A stretch of 64,000 bases of DNA from Pipra filicauda (Eukaryota; Chordata; Aves; Passeriformes; Pipridae). Made by a program: the position numbers and the translations under genes. Shown piece after piece: positions 1-10,500 of this stretch (its first letter is position 1; each line of letters starts with the position of its first letter). The notes under the pieces were generated by a model, which was not told where the DNA came from, did no database searches, and worked only from the letters and a program-made list of their open reading frames with translations. The stretch is from positions 3,839,927 to 3,903,926 of the forward strand of contig NW_024104620.1 of the NCBI RefSeq assembly GCF_003945595.2, given 5' to 3'.

Positions 1-1580
1 AGAGGCCAGCAGTGGCAGTGCTGAAGGGGGTACCGAGCAGGGACACAGGGAAGAGGGTGGGAACTCTCCAGGTGACACGGGGAGCTGAGGTACTCCTGGG
101 GCCACAAGGAAGGGCCAGAGAGAGCAGGAACTGCCTTGGCATCATCTGAGGTGGCACAGGGAATCTCTGACCCAGCACATGGAAATGAGGCATTTAAGAG
201 ACACAATCACCTTTCATTCCCATGGGCTTTAGGCCTCTAACTCTTATCAGACAAAGATTAAGTGACCATCCAGCTCTAGGAGATCACGAAGCTGGAATTT
301 TTTTGCATAAGACAGACCGTGACGGTCTAGCTAAAGGGAAAACCCAGAAAAGTCAGGATTCTGCTGGAGACAGAGCTGCTTCCATCCTACTACCACGGTG
401 CTGCAGTCTGAACAGATAAAACTGTGCCAGAGGAGGAGGAGAACAGGCACATCACCATCTGAATTATGTGAACTGAGCTCAGCAAAACTTCACAGTAGAT
501 GGAGACTGCATCCTATTCAGTGAAAGGACCTTATCCATCTCCCCCAGCCCACACGGATGAAGATGAAGCAGTACCCTCTCACCAAAACCCTCACACAGTT
601 TTTTATCTGTAAAGATAGAGGCAGGAGAGCAGATATTGAGGAGAACCCGCAGTGACAAAACCAGGTGCCAGAACAATTGGTGTACAAAGACAAAGACAGG
701 ATTAGGACACACACAGGCCATGTCTGCAATAGACCTTCTTCTGTTTCCATCTCTGTAACTAACACTGGTCCAACCCCAGAAGTTCTAGTGCAGACACAGC
801 CACAGTGAGCAGGCCATAAGTGTGAGAGACACGCAGAGGAAAAGAGAACCCAGGAGGGCGTAGTGACATACCCATTGCAGTCTGAAGTCTCTCCTACCTT
901 TCGGAGATTTCAAGGCCTGGTTTCTTGCCTCGTTTTTAGCTCTAAATTCACTTCATTCTGGAAGGGGAAGAGAAAGGATCCAGTTAACACACAGGGAACA
1001 TCGGAGCAAGAGCCAAGGCACAGACAACTCACAACACCTGGGTGAGAACCCTCCTGCAAGCAGGGCCAGCCTGGGATATTCAGGCTCCACAAGGGAACAA
1101 AATGCTTTCCTTGCTCCTGGCTGTACCCCACAGTGCCACACACCCCGCCAGACACACCATGCTCTGGCACTTCTCTGTGGAAGAGGCTCCCAAGGAGGCT
1201 TGGGAATAATTTCCCATAGAGAGAGCAGCTATTACTGGTCTGAATCCTGCTCTCCAGGTATCAGAGACAGACCTCCTGCTGGTCTGCACCACGCTCTGCC
1301 CACACATCCAAGGCTGCCTTCTGCTCCATGTCAAATTTTTCCCTTCCCAATCTTCCCATTTCCTCTGCTGACCCCTCTTTCACAGAGGTTCACCCGTGTG
1401 CTAATGCTGAGGCCTCCCTTGCACACCAGAGGGGCACAAGATGATGGGGTGCAGGGCTGGGTCCCAGTGCACTGAACCCCTTTATCCACCCATCTGTGCA
1501 TTTTTTACCCTGGAGAACCCAGAGAGTGAGGAGGAAAGAGAAAAGGGACAGGGGAAAAAAAAGTCACAGCAAAACACATG
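1..1580. other. non-coding, nothing recognised
   Basis: Mixed-composition sequence at the window edge. Short open frames occur on both strands but carry no recognisable domain, and no repeat family or RNA gene is visible. It is treated as plain intergenic or intronic DNA. Confidence 0.6.
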
Positions 1581-1584
1581 AAAA

Positions 1585-1660
1585 GTAAATTGAATTATTT
1601 AAAACCATATGTTCCAAAAATGTGACAGAGCATAAAAGCCGTGCCGTGAGACTTCAGGAG
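1585..1660. promoter_or_regulatory. small AT-rich block, weak regulatory candidate
   Basis: An abrupt AT-rich segment (TTGAATTATTTAAAACC and a CATATG E-box-like hexamer) lies between GC-richer flanks. It resembles the core of a small conserved non-coding element, but nothing here tests conservation. The call is inference only. Confidence 0.2.
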
Positions 1661-2173
1661 GGGGTTATCCTGCGCAGGAGGAGAGTTCGCGGGAGGGGGA
1701 GGATTGATCCACAGCCAGCCAGGGACCTCCCTCTCCCAGAGCCGGGAGGGGCCGCCAGCACGGGGTGGCTCCACGCACAGTGGTGAGGGTGCTCGGGCTG
1801 TTCCTGCAGCCTCTGTTTTGCAGCCCTGCCAGAACAGCTCCCACAACTGCCCGGAGTGGCAGTGCAGTGACAAACTGCCCCGAGGTCACGCACGGCCAGC
1901 CCGGGGTTGAATCCAGCTTTCCACACGCTCCCTCTCCGGATGCACCAGCGGGTGCCAGGAGCCAGCCCCTTGTAGGGACCCTCTTTAGCCCCTGGGAGGG
2001 CAGCAGTGAGAGGGACTGGGCTCAGGGGACGCTGTGCTGCCCCTGTGTCCGGGGCGCTGGCGCTCCGTGCGTGTGGCCCGGCTCCTCCCGTCACTCACAC
2101 TCCAGCACTGCCAAAGATAGATGCCTGGTGTTGGCTGGGACCCAGAGTGGGAAGGAGCTGGTGAGATATCCCA
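1661..2173. other. GC-rich non-coding, nothing recognised
   Basis: This is GC-rich sequence with several long overlapping open frames on both strands. None has a recognisable motif, and frames in both orientations across the same bases are expected from composition alone. Confidence 0.5.
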
Positions 2174-2191
2174 GATGGATGGATGGATGGA
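2174..2191. repeat. (GATG)n microsatellite, short
   Basis: Four and a half uninterrupted GATG units. The same tetranucleotide in different phase forms the much larger array near 42.4-42.9 kb. Confidence 0.8.
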
Positions 2192-2349
2192 CACAGAGCG
2201 CAGGGAGCCCCTCGGGTGAGGGAGATGCATAACCAGCCTGGCTCCTTCCTTTCCCACTCAAATCCTGGTGCTAACAAGGCTGAGGGCACGGCTGGAGTAA
2301 CAGCTCCCCCACTTGAGGTGCTTCTCCCACCCTGGCACCCTCGGTCCTT

Positions 2350-2602
2350 CTGGCTCTCTCATCCCTTCTCCCACCTTTTTCTTCCCTTTGTTCTCCCTTT
2401 CCTCCTTGCTCTTTCCACTGCTTTCTCTGCCACTCTGTCACGCTCTTTTTTCTCTCCCTCCCTTTTGTTCTCTCCCCCTTTCCCGAGCTCTCTGCCTGTA
2501 ACTCTCTCTGCCTTCCTGCCTTCACTCCCTCGCCCCTGCTCACGGTCAGTTCTTGGGTTTGAGTTTTTAATTGTTTTTTTTTTTTTCTTACTCCTCTTCT
2601 TT
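2350..2602. repeat. polypyrimidine (CT-rich) low-complexity tract
   Basis: About 250 bp of nearly pure C/T on the plus strand, ending in a T run near 2571-2586. The strand asymmetry explains the Ser/Leu/Phe-rich plus-strand frame and the Glu/Arg/Lys-rich minus-strand frame over it, so neither is called as a gene. Such tracts can form triplex DNA and often vary in length. Confidence 0.8.
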
Positions 2603-2800
2603 CGGCCGCAGCTTATCAATGATGCAAGAGGAATAACGCCAATTTACTTAGAATGTGTAATCCCCAAATCAGATTGGGGGATTGTATGAGGCAATATGAC
2701 CTTGCATATGTCTCCATTAAAGCCAGCCAGGCCTCCTCTTGTATTCTGTGTTCCCAGTACATATTTAGACAGATAACGCTAATTGTACTTGACATGTCCT
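2603..2800. promoter_or_regulatory. candidate enhancer block with inverted TAATCC pair
   Basis: A sharply bounded moderate-AT segment holds GATGCAAGAG, TAATCCCC (2658-2665), a mirrored GGGGGATT (2676-2683), TTGCATAT and CCATTAAAG. The AATCCCCAA arm at 2659-2667 pairs with TTGGGGGATT at 2674-2683, with one unpaired G. TAATCC is the core recognised by K50 homeodomains such as OTX and PITX. The block looks like a vertebrate conserved non-coding element; conservation and target gene are unknown. Confidence 0.4.
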
Positions 2801-3035
2801 CTTAAGGATGGACTCTTCCCTCCCCCAGCTCTGCTTCCCTGCCTGACAATGTGCCAGAGCCCAGCCCGCTCGCTGGCAGCGTGGCACGGCACGGCACCTG
2901 CGGGGCTGCCCGGCCGGGTGGGCGCCTGGCACGGCCCCCATGTCCAGCCCTGTTCCGGGAACGCCGGACGGACACCCCGGCACTGCCCGGCTCTGCACGA
3001 GGAGGGGGCCGGAGAGGGCAAGGAGCAGGGGGAGC
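2801..3035. other. GC-rich spacer, nothing recognised
   Basis: GC-rich sequence with repeated GGCACGG-like words and no repeat family or coding signal. It separates two AT-richer candidate regulatory blocks. Confidence 0.5.
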
Positions 3036-3140
3036 GCTGCTGGGACATAGTTAATCTGAGATTACACACTGTTACTGTGTCAATCGTGGATTCTCCAGGA
3101 AAAAAGCCGTCAGACAAAGAGAGGAGACTTGCTCGCCATG
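3036..3140. promoter_or_regulatory. candidate regulatory block with hairpin
   Basis: An AT-rich block with a near-perfect inverted repeat: GATTACACA (3060-3068) faces TGTGTCAATC (3076-3085), giving nine paired bases and one bulge around a 7-base loop. GTTAATCTGAG just upstream adds a homeodomain-type core. Short hairpins flanked by TAAT/GATT cores are common in vertebrate conserved non-coding elements, but this is inference. Confidence 0.35.
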
Positions 3141-3272
3141 ACCAGCTTTGAAGGCTCCCTCCTTTCCAACCAAGGGCTTCCACCCCGCACCTCTCAGCTC
3201 CCACATAGGCTTTGGATAAATATTTATATCTGGCTACTGGACACCAACTCCAGCTTCTAGGGATCATCACTG

Positions 3273-3612
3273 GAAAATGATAAAATCCTAGAACTGCTTG
3301 GGTTGGAAGGAACCTTTAAATGTCACGTAGTCCAACCCCCTGCCATGGGCAGGACACCTTCCACTATCCCAGGTTGCTCCAAGCCCCATCCAATCTGGCC
3401 TTGGACACTTCCAGGGATGGGGCAGCCACAGCTTCTCTGGGCAACATGTGCCAGGGCCTCACCACCTTCACTGTAACCATTTTCTTCCTTAAATATAGGC
3501 TAAATTGCCCCTCTTTTAGTTTAAAACCATCACTACAATCACTACAGGCCCTGCTAAAAAGTTTGTCCCTGTCTTTCTTATAAGCCCCCCTGCAGAAGCA
3601 CTGAAAGGCTGC
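3273..3612 (-). mobile_element. CR1 LINE, 5'-truncated 3'-end fragment
   Basis: On the plus strand this reads as the reverse complement of the 3' end of an avian CR1 non-LTR retrotransposon. Diagnostic words in order are GGGTTGGAAGGAACCTTTAA, TAGTCCAACCCCCTGCC, CAGGTTGCTCCAAGCCCC, TCCAGGGATGGGGCAGCC, TCTCTGGGCAACATGT and TTTCTTATAAGCCCCC. The degenerate ATGATAAAATCCTAGAAC at 3277-3294 corresponds to the short direct repeats that end CR1. Homology fades after about 3612, so the copy lacks its 5' part, including all reverse-transcriptase sequence, as is usual for CR1. It contains substitutions and a small internal rearrangement near 3530 and is an inactive fossil. It is the main evidence for an avian source. 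Confidence 0.95.
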
Positions 3613-3824
3613 CTCTTCCCCATGCCTGCTGTACACTGCTGCTCCAGAGCAGGCAAGCAGGACGCAGGAGGAGGAGGGGAGCTTATTCCAAGGAAACCAA
3701 TGGATCCAAACTCTTCGCCAAAGTGGACTCAGATTTTTTTTTTCCCCTTGACACAACATCCTAATTCGACTTTTTCAGTATCTTTCCTTCAACAACCTTT
3801 TTTCCTTCCTCCCCTTCCTACCCG
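3613..3824. other. non-coding, nothing recognised
   Basis: Sequence between the CR1 copy and the next AT-rich block. It includes T/C-rich runs near 3729-3820 and no recognisable repeat or gene. Confidence 0.5.
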
Positions 3825-4085
3825 GCAACTGCGCATTTATTAATTCATGAGGCACTAATTAGTTCTTTGTTTAATTTTGTGTTAAACAGACTGACCGGAA
3901 TGATAACGACTTGCAGCGTTGCATTACGGTCCCCAACCGCCCCTGTTTTCTGACAACAAGGGAGCGCAGTGAGACTGGCGTGATGAACCCCAATTCCCAC
4001 TCCAGTTGCACTTCATTAAGTCAAAATGTGACAAGAAGCTTAGAGAGCAACTTTCAGATCGGATCGCACATAACAATTGGGCAGG
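3825..4085. promoter_or_regulatory. homeobox-site-rich candidate enhancer
   Basis: The stretch TTTATTAATTCATGAGG, CACTAATTAGTTC and GTTTAATTTTG gives three TAAT/ATTA cores within 60 bp, followed by CATTACGG, CTTCATTAAG and ACAATTGG. The left part is AT-rich and the right grades into CpG-rich sequence. Density of homeodomain cores and sharp composition boundaries resemble a conserved non-coding element. The target is unknown. Confidence 0.35.
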
Positions 4086-4210
4086 AAACTTTCCGAGGGG
4101 GAAGCGGGAGCGGCACTGGCGGCGGAGGCTGGCACCGCGCAATTCCCGCCGGGCTGCCTTAAAGGAGCCGGCTCGGGCTGCCGGCCCAGCAGCACTCGGG
4201 GCACGTGCTG
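4086..4210. promoter_or_regulatory. small CpG-rich patch
   Basis: A short run rich in CG dinucleotides (for example CCGCGCAATTCCCGCCGG) directly follows the homeobox-rich block. At about 120 bp it is below usual CpG-island length, and no TATA box or initiator is recognised. Confidence 0.3.
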
Positions 4211-4414
4211 CCAGCCAGGGGTGCCAGGGGAGGAAGAGGAGAGGAAGGGCAGCAAGCCAAGCCAAAGGCACGGCAGGGCAGGACAGGAGGCATTGCTGCT
4301 TCCCACTCCTCTCGGTTTCCTTCGCAGCGATGGGTTGTGTTGGCAACCGCAGAGTCCAAGTGGGACAATCCCTCAGTGGGTCACTCCAGAGCTCCAAGGG
4401 CATCTTTAGGCACC

Positions 4415-4460
4415 TTCAGCTCCATGCCTCAGTTTCCCTCCTGTAGCTCTGCAGTGAAAC
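4415..4460 (+). repeat. possible MIR/L2-type relic fragment
   Basis: The words TCCATGCCTCAGTTTCCC and TCCTGTAG resemble the conserved TGCCTCAGTTTCCCCATCTG segment of MIR SINEs. The flanks barely match, so this is a weak call. Confidence 0.35.
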
Positions 4461-6389
4461 AGCTGGTGACCCTCAGCTGCTCTTCAATTGTCAACAACTA
4501 CACGATTATCACGGAGCCCCTAAACTGCAAAGGGGGAAGGTGAATACTGTTGCTAAAACCAGAAGGGAAAGGATGGCTTGGACACCAGAGAGAGGGATGG
4601 CTGCTCTCCCAGGGAGGGAGCTGTGCCTTCATTCAACTTTGCCTGGCGCTCCAGTGGCACTACCAAGTTTTGGAACTGTCCTGATCAGCCTGCTATGAGC
4701 AATAAACTTGGTAAGCCACAAAGCAAGCACCCAGCACCCTGCACTCAGCCCTGTGGGTGGGAATCCAGCCACCCCAGTGCTGCCTATCCCTGAGCTCTGC
4801 TGAGTGCCACAGGGTTTGGGTGTGTGGTCACACATCCAGCCTGGCCCAAGCATCACCTGGCAAAAAATTCCTAAGCATCACTTACTCCTCAGCACTGGCC
4901 AACATGGGACTGACAAACAAATGACATGGATCTGTCCCAGCCTTGCTGGTACATGAAAGTGTACATTGTGGCCACCTCCTTGAGCCCCTTTTGGCTCACT
5001 GAAGGGCAGTGAAACGTAAACAGCCTACAAGAAAATGTAAAGGGTCTTAAAACACCCCCTGAGAGGATAGGTGTGTGTGAAAAGGAAAAGGAGACTTCCC
5101 AAGTGCACAGAACAAGGAAATTTTGCTACAAATCAAATATATCTTCTGCTATTGCATGGACATCAGCTCTGGGAATAAGCCAAGATCACCTAAAAGTGAA
5201 ATGAGCTGTGAGGTCTCAATGCCTTTTGTAGCAGATATTTTTCCACACTTCTCCTCATCCCCTCTCCCTCTCTCCTCAAGACAGGAAGACTCACCCTCAC
5301 CTTGCTTCCAAAGCTCAGCTAAGGTCCAGAACACTGGTGAAGGCATGAGGGCCTCTCTGAGGGTTCATCAGGACTGGGTAGGGACACTGGAGCCACGTGG
5401 GAGTGCAGAGCCCTGTGTCCTGGGCAGGGCAGGGCAGAGGAGGGGGCCCTGTGGCCGCAGCCCCCGAGCCTCGCGGGATGCCCGCACAGCAGCAGCTGGT
5501 CCGTGCACTGTCAGTGTTTGCACCTGAGTGAGCTCCAACCACACGAGTCTTTGGGAAAGGGGCCAGGCTGCAGCAAGGTATCACAGCATGGTGTTTGCCA
5601 GTACACTCACAGCTGAACAACACACAGATCTGAGAGCAGACGTGTTTGTGCTGGCTTCCATCTTTCATGAATCTGGAATGCAGCAGGGACCTCTGTGACT
5701 GACAAAAAGGCTGTTCCTCCATGACAGAAATCCCAGGAAGACAGCACATCCCTCTGATTTCAGTTCTACGTGAGCTCTGGATCCCATAAAAAGGCAAATG
5801 TAGGTATTAACACTCAGTTGGAGGGTTGGACTGGTTGTCCAGTAAGGGCAGAAGCACCCATTTAACACCTGAAGGAGGGACAATTGAGGAGAACAAGAAA
5901 CACACCCTGCTGCCACCAGCCTAACAAGCCTTCTTGGTTTGCAGAAGGGCTGGAATATCCTGGCTGCTGTATAGCTCCAGCTGCGCAGTCCCACCCAACT
6001 ATCATCTCCTGCCAATCTTGGGCTGCCCAGGGAAAAAGGCATGGGCTGAAGGAGAGGAAAGGAAACCCTTTCTTGGCTGCCATTGCAAGGCAATACCAGC
6101 AGTGCAACACAAACCAACTCCATCCACACTTGTAGGGCTACACAGCTGCCAGTGGTCCCTGCAAAGTTTTGTGCTGAGAATTAACAAGCATCCCAAATAG
6201 GTCATGGTCTGCCCCTTCTTCCTAAAACAACACGCTGAAATGTCCTAGACTCCATCCCCAATCCTCTTTAACCAGGAAAACTCTCCTCCCAGGATTACGG
6301 GCCCACTGCCCCCCTTCTCTTCCCCTCCATCTGGCTGGGAGCAGCCTGGGACCGAGCGCTCTTCCCAGCCCTGGGAGAACCCTGCAGTT
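4461..6389. other. non-coding, nothing recognised
   Basis: Nearly 2 kb of average-composition sequence. Open frames on both strands lack domains, and no repeat family, tandem array or RNA gene is visible. Confidence 0.55.
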
Positions 6390-6394
6390 TCTCT

Positions 6395-6490
6395 CTCATA
6401 AAAAAGAAAAATGGGAGCTATAAAAAAGGCAAAGAAAAGAAAAGCAAAGCAAAGGGAAAGCACTGCGAAGGAGGAAAAGAGCAAAACCCC
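6395..6490. repeat. purine-rich low-complexity tract
   Basis: A-rich and G/A-rich words (AAAGAAAAGAAAAGCAAAGC) give a strong purine bias on the plus strand. Confidence 0.7.
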
Positions 6491-7030
6491 CCTTCCCTTC
6501 CACCCTGTCCCCATTACCTGCCTTCAGCTCCGGGTAGAGCTGCCTGCTCCTCTGCCTGAGCACTCCCCTCGGCACAGCGCTCCCTGGGGACATCCTGCCC
6601 TGCCTCTCACCCTGGCCCCTCTGCTCAAACCTGTTGAGCAGAGCCTGGCTCAATAAAGGTGATGCAAAAAGGAGGAGGAAAACCAGCACTGGGCAGCAGG
6701 AACGGGACAGGGGCCATCGTGGAGGTAACCCTGCAGCTCAGAGTGCTGGAGCAAGGGACAGAGGGACAGGGACAGCACCCACTGCCCGTCCCAGCTTCCC
6801 AGCACTGATGGCACTTGGGACCAGGAAAGGCCTGGGCCCCCCACCTCACAGCACAGCTACAGCCCAGCCCAGCCCAGCAGGAGTGGAGCGCCAAGGGGGG
6901 ATCCCGAGGATTTCACCTCCCGCCACGGCTTCTGTAAAGCGCAGCAGTCCCCAAACTTGGCATTCTGCAGCCCTGGGCTGGCTCCTGCTAATTTGCTGTC
7001 AGGCTGCCTAAGCAAACCAATTAAAACTAA
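6491..7030. other. non-coding, nothing recognised
   Basis: GC-rich sequence with no recognisable element, grading at 6985-7040 into an AT-rich stretch (AACCAATTAAAACTAATC, ATTAATTATAA) that could be a small regulatory core. Confidence 0.45.
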
Positions 7031-7037
7031 TCATTAA

Positions 7038-7180
7038 TTATAAAAAAGAGAGAAAGAAAAAGACCCTGCACGAACGGAGAACTGGAAAGGGCATGGGGAA
7101 AAGAAGGGCAGGAGGTGGCAGAGTGACAGAAGAGAAGTTGAGAAAGGCAGGGAGGGGAAAGGGGGGGAAGAAAAGGGTTT
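7038..7180. repeat. polypurine tract
   Basis: A GA-rich run on the plus strand including AAAAAAGAGAGAAAGAAAAA and GGGGAAAGGGGGGGAAG. Its mirror gives the Phe/Ser/Leu-rich minus-strand frames. Confidence 0.7.
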
Positions 7181-7489
7181 TAAAACCCCAGGTGCAGAGC
7201 CTGGGATGAAGGCAGCAGAAGGGCAAGTGGTCTCCCAGGGCAGGGTGGGGAGAGGTGAGGGAAGCAAGGAGGACCCGAGGAAAAGGGAAAAGGCGACTGC
7301 CAAGGATGGTGAGGCACATGCCGAGCCCGGGTCCTGCCGCGGTGGGAGCCGGCACCGACACAGCCGTGAGGCTGCTTCCATGCTCCCTCTATCCCAGCCC
7401 CAGCCAGGGCGGCATGAGCTGCATTTGGCAGAGCAGTGGGCACCTGCCAGCCTGCGGAGACAGGGCAGAGGAGGGTGCAGGGGGGCAGA

Positions 7490-7900
7490 GCCAGGCGTGA
7501 GCACCAGGGCTGGGGAGCGCTGTCCCCCCGCGCCAGCGCTCCCGGCGCTCCCGGAGCACATGCCTTAGAGATGGGGATGAAAAATGGGGCATTTATGAAA
7601 AGCCCCTGATTATGCGGCCCTGGCGGGGCCCCGGCTCTGCCGCCGCGGCTCCCGCTGGCTCCCCACGAGCTGCGGGGGCAGAGAACCCCGGCAGCTGTCG
7701 GCGCGGCCCCCGCCGCCCCCGCGCCGCGTTTTGTTCGCCGGACCCGCACACACGCACACGCTCCCCAACGCCCCTTTTGAAGAGCCTCAGGCCCACGTCG
7801 GGCTGGCGGATGGCGGAGAGGTGGGGGCAGTGCCATGGAAACGGGCCCTTTCCTGGGGAAACGCGTTGCCGGCCCCCCCTCCTCGTCCCGGGTGCCCCCT
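7490..7900. promoter_or_regulatory. CpG island
   Basis: About 400 bp with very dense CG dinucleotides (for example GCCGCCGCGGCTCCCG and GGCGCGGCCCCCGCCG) in a genome segment otherwise poor in CG. The 3' edge carries AGTGCCATGGAAAC (7829-7842), 12 of 14 bases to an RFX X-box. No TATA box, splice site or start codon in good context is convincing. It could be a promoter of an unannotated transcript or a regulatory island. Minus-strand frames of up to 218 codons are ascribed to stop depletion by GC content. Confidence 0.6.
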
Positions 7901-8022
7901 TTGAGGAGCTGTCAGGACCCTGAGTGAGTGTCACACGACCCAAGGACCAGGCGTGACCAAGCCTATTTTCTGCCTCAAATTTGATTGATTAAAAAACTTT
8001 TTAGGAAAACCATGTTAAAAGA

Positions 8023-8023
<1 letters not shown>

Positions 8024-8061
<38 letters not shown>

Positions 8062-8082
8062 AAAAAAAAAGAGGAAAGAAAA
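8024..8082 (+). repeat. poly-A tract (A36 plus A10)
   Basis: An uninterrupted run of 36 A at 8024-8059, then G and ten more A, then an A-rich tail. It could be the tail of an old retrocopy, but the preceding sequence is not recognised, so it is called a simple repeat. Confidence 0.9.
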
Positions 8083-9063
8083 AAATTAAACAGAAAGGGA
8101 CAAGGGGGTGGGGGAAAAGGGAAAGGCCTCTGTGCTGGGTTTCCCTGGCAATAGCACCAGGGGACAAGTGTCAGAGGCAGATAAACAGCATAACCAGGCC
8201 GAAAATAAAGGTCAAAGGAAGCATGAAACTTAACACAACAGTGATTAAGATAATGATGAAGCAGGGGACCCCAGAAAAAAAAATAAGTGTGACACTCAGA
8301 AACACACATATATGCTCCAAGTGATGGCCCAAGAGACCTGGTATGTGGGAAGAGGTAACAGGGCTTGTTAGGCCTTGGGGTACCTGGAAAAGAGTGGAAA
8401 TGAAGGAAAAATCCAAGGGGAGGATTTGGGGAGAGGGGTCTGTGATTTCCCCTTGGGCTGGTTGCTGTAGGTCGAGTCTGCCCAACGCCACCAAGCCCCA
8501 GAGCCAAAGGGGACCCTCCCATAACACAGACACCCTGTCCCAGCCAAGTCATGCTTGAATTTGCCACTGAATTCCTCAAAAGAGTTTCCCTGACGCTGGG
8601 AGGAGAGTCTGGGTGGGTGTGGATCAGGGAGGCCCTGCTGACACCAGCGGGGCTGTGCTGCCTGACACTGGCCCAGGCCTGGCTCTGTGCCCTCCAGCAA
8701 CTGGGATAAAAAGCCTCCGAGAAGCCAAGAGGGAGGGACGCTGGTCAGACCTCCCTGCCCACCTCCTCCCCCTTGCCAAGGCTAATTGTGCAGAGAAAAG
8801 CCCAGAAAGGCTGAAGGACTCAGAAAGCCAGTCCAAGAATGCCATACCCTTCGGCATTTGCCTGCTCCATCTCCAAACCTCCAGGATGACCTCACACGTT
8901 TGGAGCCCAGCTCATGACTCCCAGTTGCCTGGGACTGGCTGTGTTACCACTGCCAAGAGGCAGCAAAGAAACTGGAAATTGTTCACCAGCTTCTTCCTCT
9001 GCGAGTCTGGGAATTAAAACTTGTGCAACAGAAAGTGTGGAAGCACAAAAGGCTTTCCAGCTT
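8083..9063. other. non-coding, nothing recognised
   Basis: Average sequence. The part at 8190-8300, with GAAAATAAAGGTCAAAGG and ATTAAGATAATGATGAAG, is AT-richer and may hold a small regulatory core. No repeat family is identified. Confidence 0.5.
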
Positions 9064-9099
9064 TTCTGCACCACCTTCTGCACCACCTTCTGCACCACC
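9064..9099. repeat. 12-bp tandem triplication
   Basis: Three exact copies of TTCTGCACCACC in a row. Being perfect, the expansion is recent relative to the surroundings. Confidence 0.95.
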
Positions 9100-9779
9100 T
9101 TCCCGCTGGGAATAACTCTGATCCCCTGCAAAATATCTCTGTTCTGCCTTTTCTGGCACGTCAGAGTCCTGGTGCAAGGGCATCTTTAGGGATTCAGTGG
9201 GACAGGGACGACGCCTGGGCTTCCTTGTCCCTTGCACTTGGCCTTGGGCAGGAACCACCACACCTCACTCATTGCCTTATGTCTGCACAACTCAAACTCT
9301 GACAGAACACTGAGCAGAAAAGAATTGTTCTCCCTCCTGCCAACTACCTTTGGGAAAAGTAATTTTTTAGCTGAAAATTTTCTTCCACGCAGTGTTTGTC
9401 GTGAAGGAAAGCAAAGAAATGTTTTCACAAAAAGGCTGGAAAAGTGCTACATGTGAGTTTATCCACACACACTTGGTCAGAAAGCTGTTTTCCATCAAAC
9501 ATATTCCAATGCAAAATTTTCAGCATCATATTCATGTGTCTCCCCCCTCCCCCATCATTGATATTCATGGTCTTTTGTAAAGAATGATTCAATTAAACCA
9601 CCAATGCTCCTCGCTAGAGGAGTCTGAACAGTGAGAGGAACTCCCCAAAAGTAGTGCTGGGCCAGGCTTTGTCCACCAAACATCCACCAAAGATGTGCAG
9701 GTTAGAGGGGCTGGGACACCACCATCTCACACCCCCAGAAAAACTGCTGTTGAGGAAAGAATAAAATCACTGCTCTGAT

Positions 9780-9960
9780 CCCTGACATTACTGGCTGAAA
9801 AATGTGCTTTGAAAAATAATAATGGAAAACAAGCTCTTTTTTAATTTCATTTTTGAGCCATTACGGTTCATGTTTTCAATCTTTTTTCTTTCCTCCTTGG
9901 TAATCAGAAGAGCGAGAAATGTGATTAAAAACTAAAAAAACAAACAAACAGTGAAAGCTG
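9780..9960. promoter_or_regulatory. AT-rich block, weak regulatory candidate
   Basis: AT-rich sequence with AAAATAATAATGG, TTTTTAATTTC, CCATTACGG and GTGATTAAAAAC. It includes homeodomain-type cores but also long T runs, so it may be simple low-complexity DNA. Confidence 0.25.
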
Positions 9961-10034
9961 AGATCCTCATGCGTCCAGGAACATGGACTTGAAGGGAAAA
10001 CACCAAATGCCCTCAGGCACAGGGTAAAAGGAAG

Positions 10035-10500
10035 GGTTGGCAAATGTTATATTTTGGTTAATGCTGTCATGAAATGCACAGAAAGTCGAAGATACCAAAG
10101 GTACTTGGAAAGGTGTTCTTTAAAGGTATTCTGGAAAGGTTTTCCTCCCTGCACATCTGATAACAAAGATTTAACACGCACTCAGACGTGGGCACAGCCC
10201 TGAGACGGGGTGAGGAACTAGTGCTGGGGACGTGTGTGAGAAACTGCATTAAAGTTAAAACCCCCTCAGTGACAGGGCTGGTTCCTTTTTACTTTTTGCA
10301 AGGAAAACCAACCCCGTCTCCCCAGTCTGACAGCGGAACCTCGAGATTCTCTGCCCAGATGTCGGATTATTGTTGAGCAGCACCACAACCACTTTTATCA
10401 AGATCTTTTTTTTGCATTTCCCAATGAAAATAATACTCTGCATCTGCAAAAGCTTGGTGAGCAAAGATCTGCTTCACTTTCTAACACGCTTAAACTGATT
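10035..10500. promoter_or_regulatory. AT-rich stretch, weak regulatory candidate
   Basis: A moderately AT-rich stretch with GGTTAATGCTGTCATG, GCATTAAAG, GAAAATAATAC and GCTTAAACTG, interrupted by a GC-richer middle. It is compatible with one or two conserved elements. No coding or RNA signal is seen. Confidence 0.25.

Noticed and set aside
2183..2689. 168-codon plus-strand frame rich in Ser, Phe and Leu
   Set aside because: Lies over the polypyrimidine tract; composition explains it.
7180..7836. 218-codon minus-strand frame through the 7.5 kb CpG island
   Set aside because: GC-rich stop-codon depletion; competing frames on both strands, no domain and no plausible splice or start context.
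8150..8170. Possible CTCF site (AGCACCAGGGGACAAG)
   Set aside because: Two mismatches to the core consensus in GC-neutral sequence; such near matches are frequent by chance.
8001..8579. 192-codon minus-strand frame ending in poly-Phe, considered as a retroelement remnant
   Set aside because: The Phe run is the A36 tract read backwards; no reverse-transcriptase, integrase or gag motif and no recognisable LTR or LINE similarity upstream.
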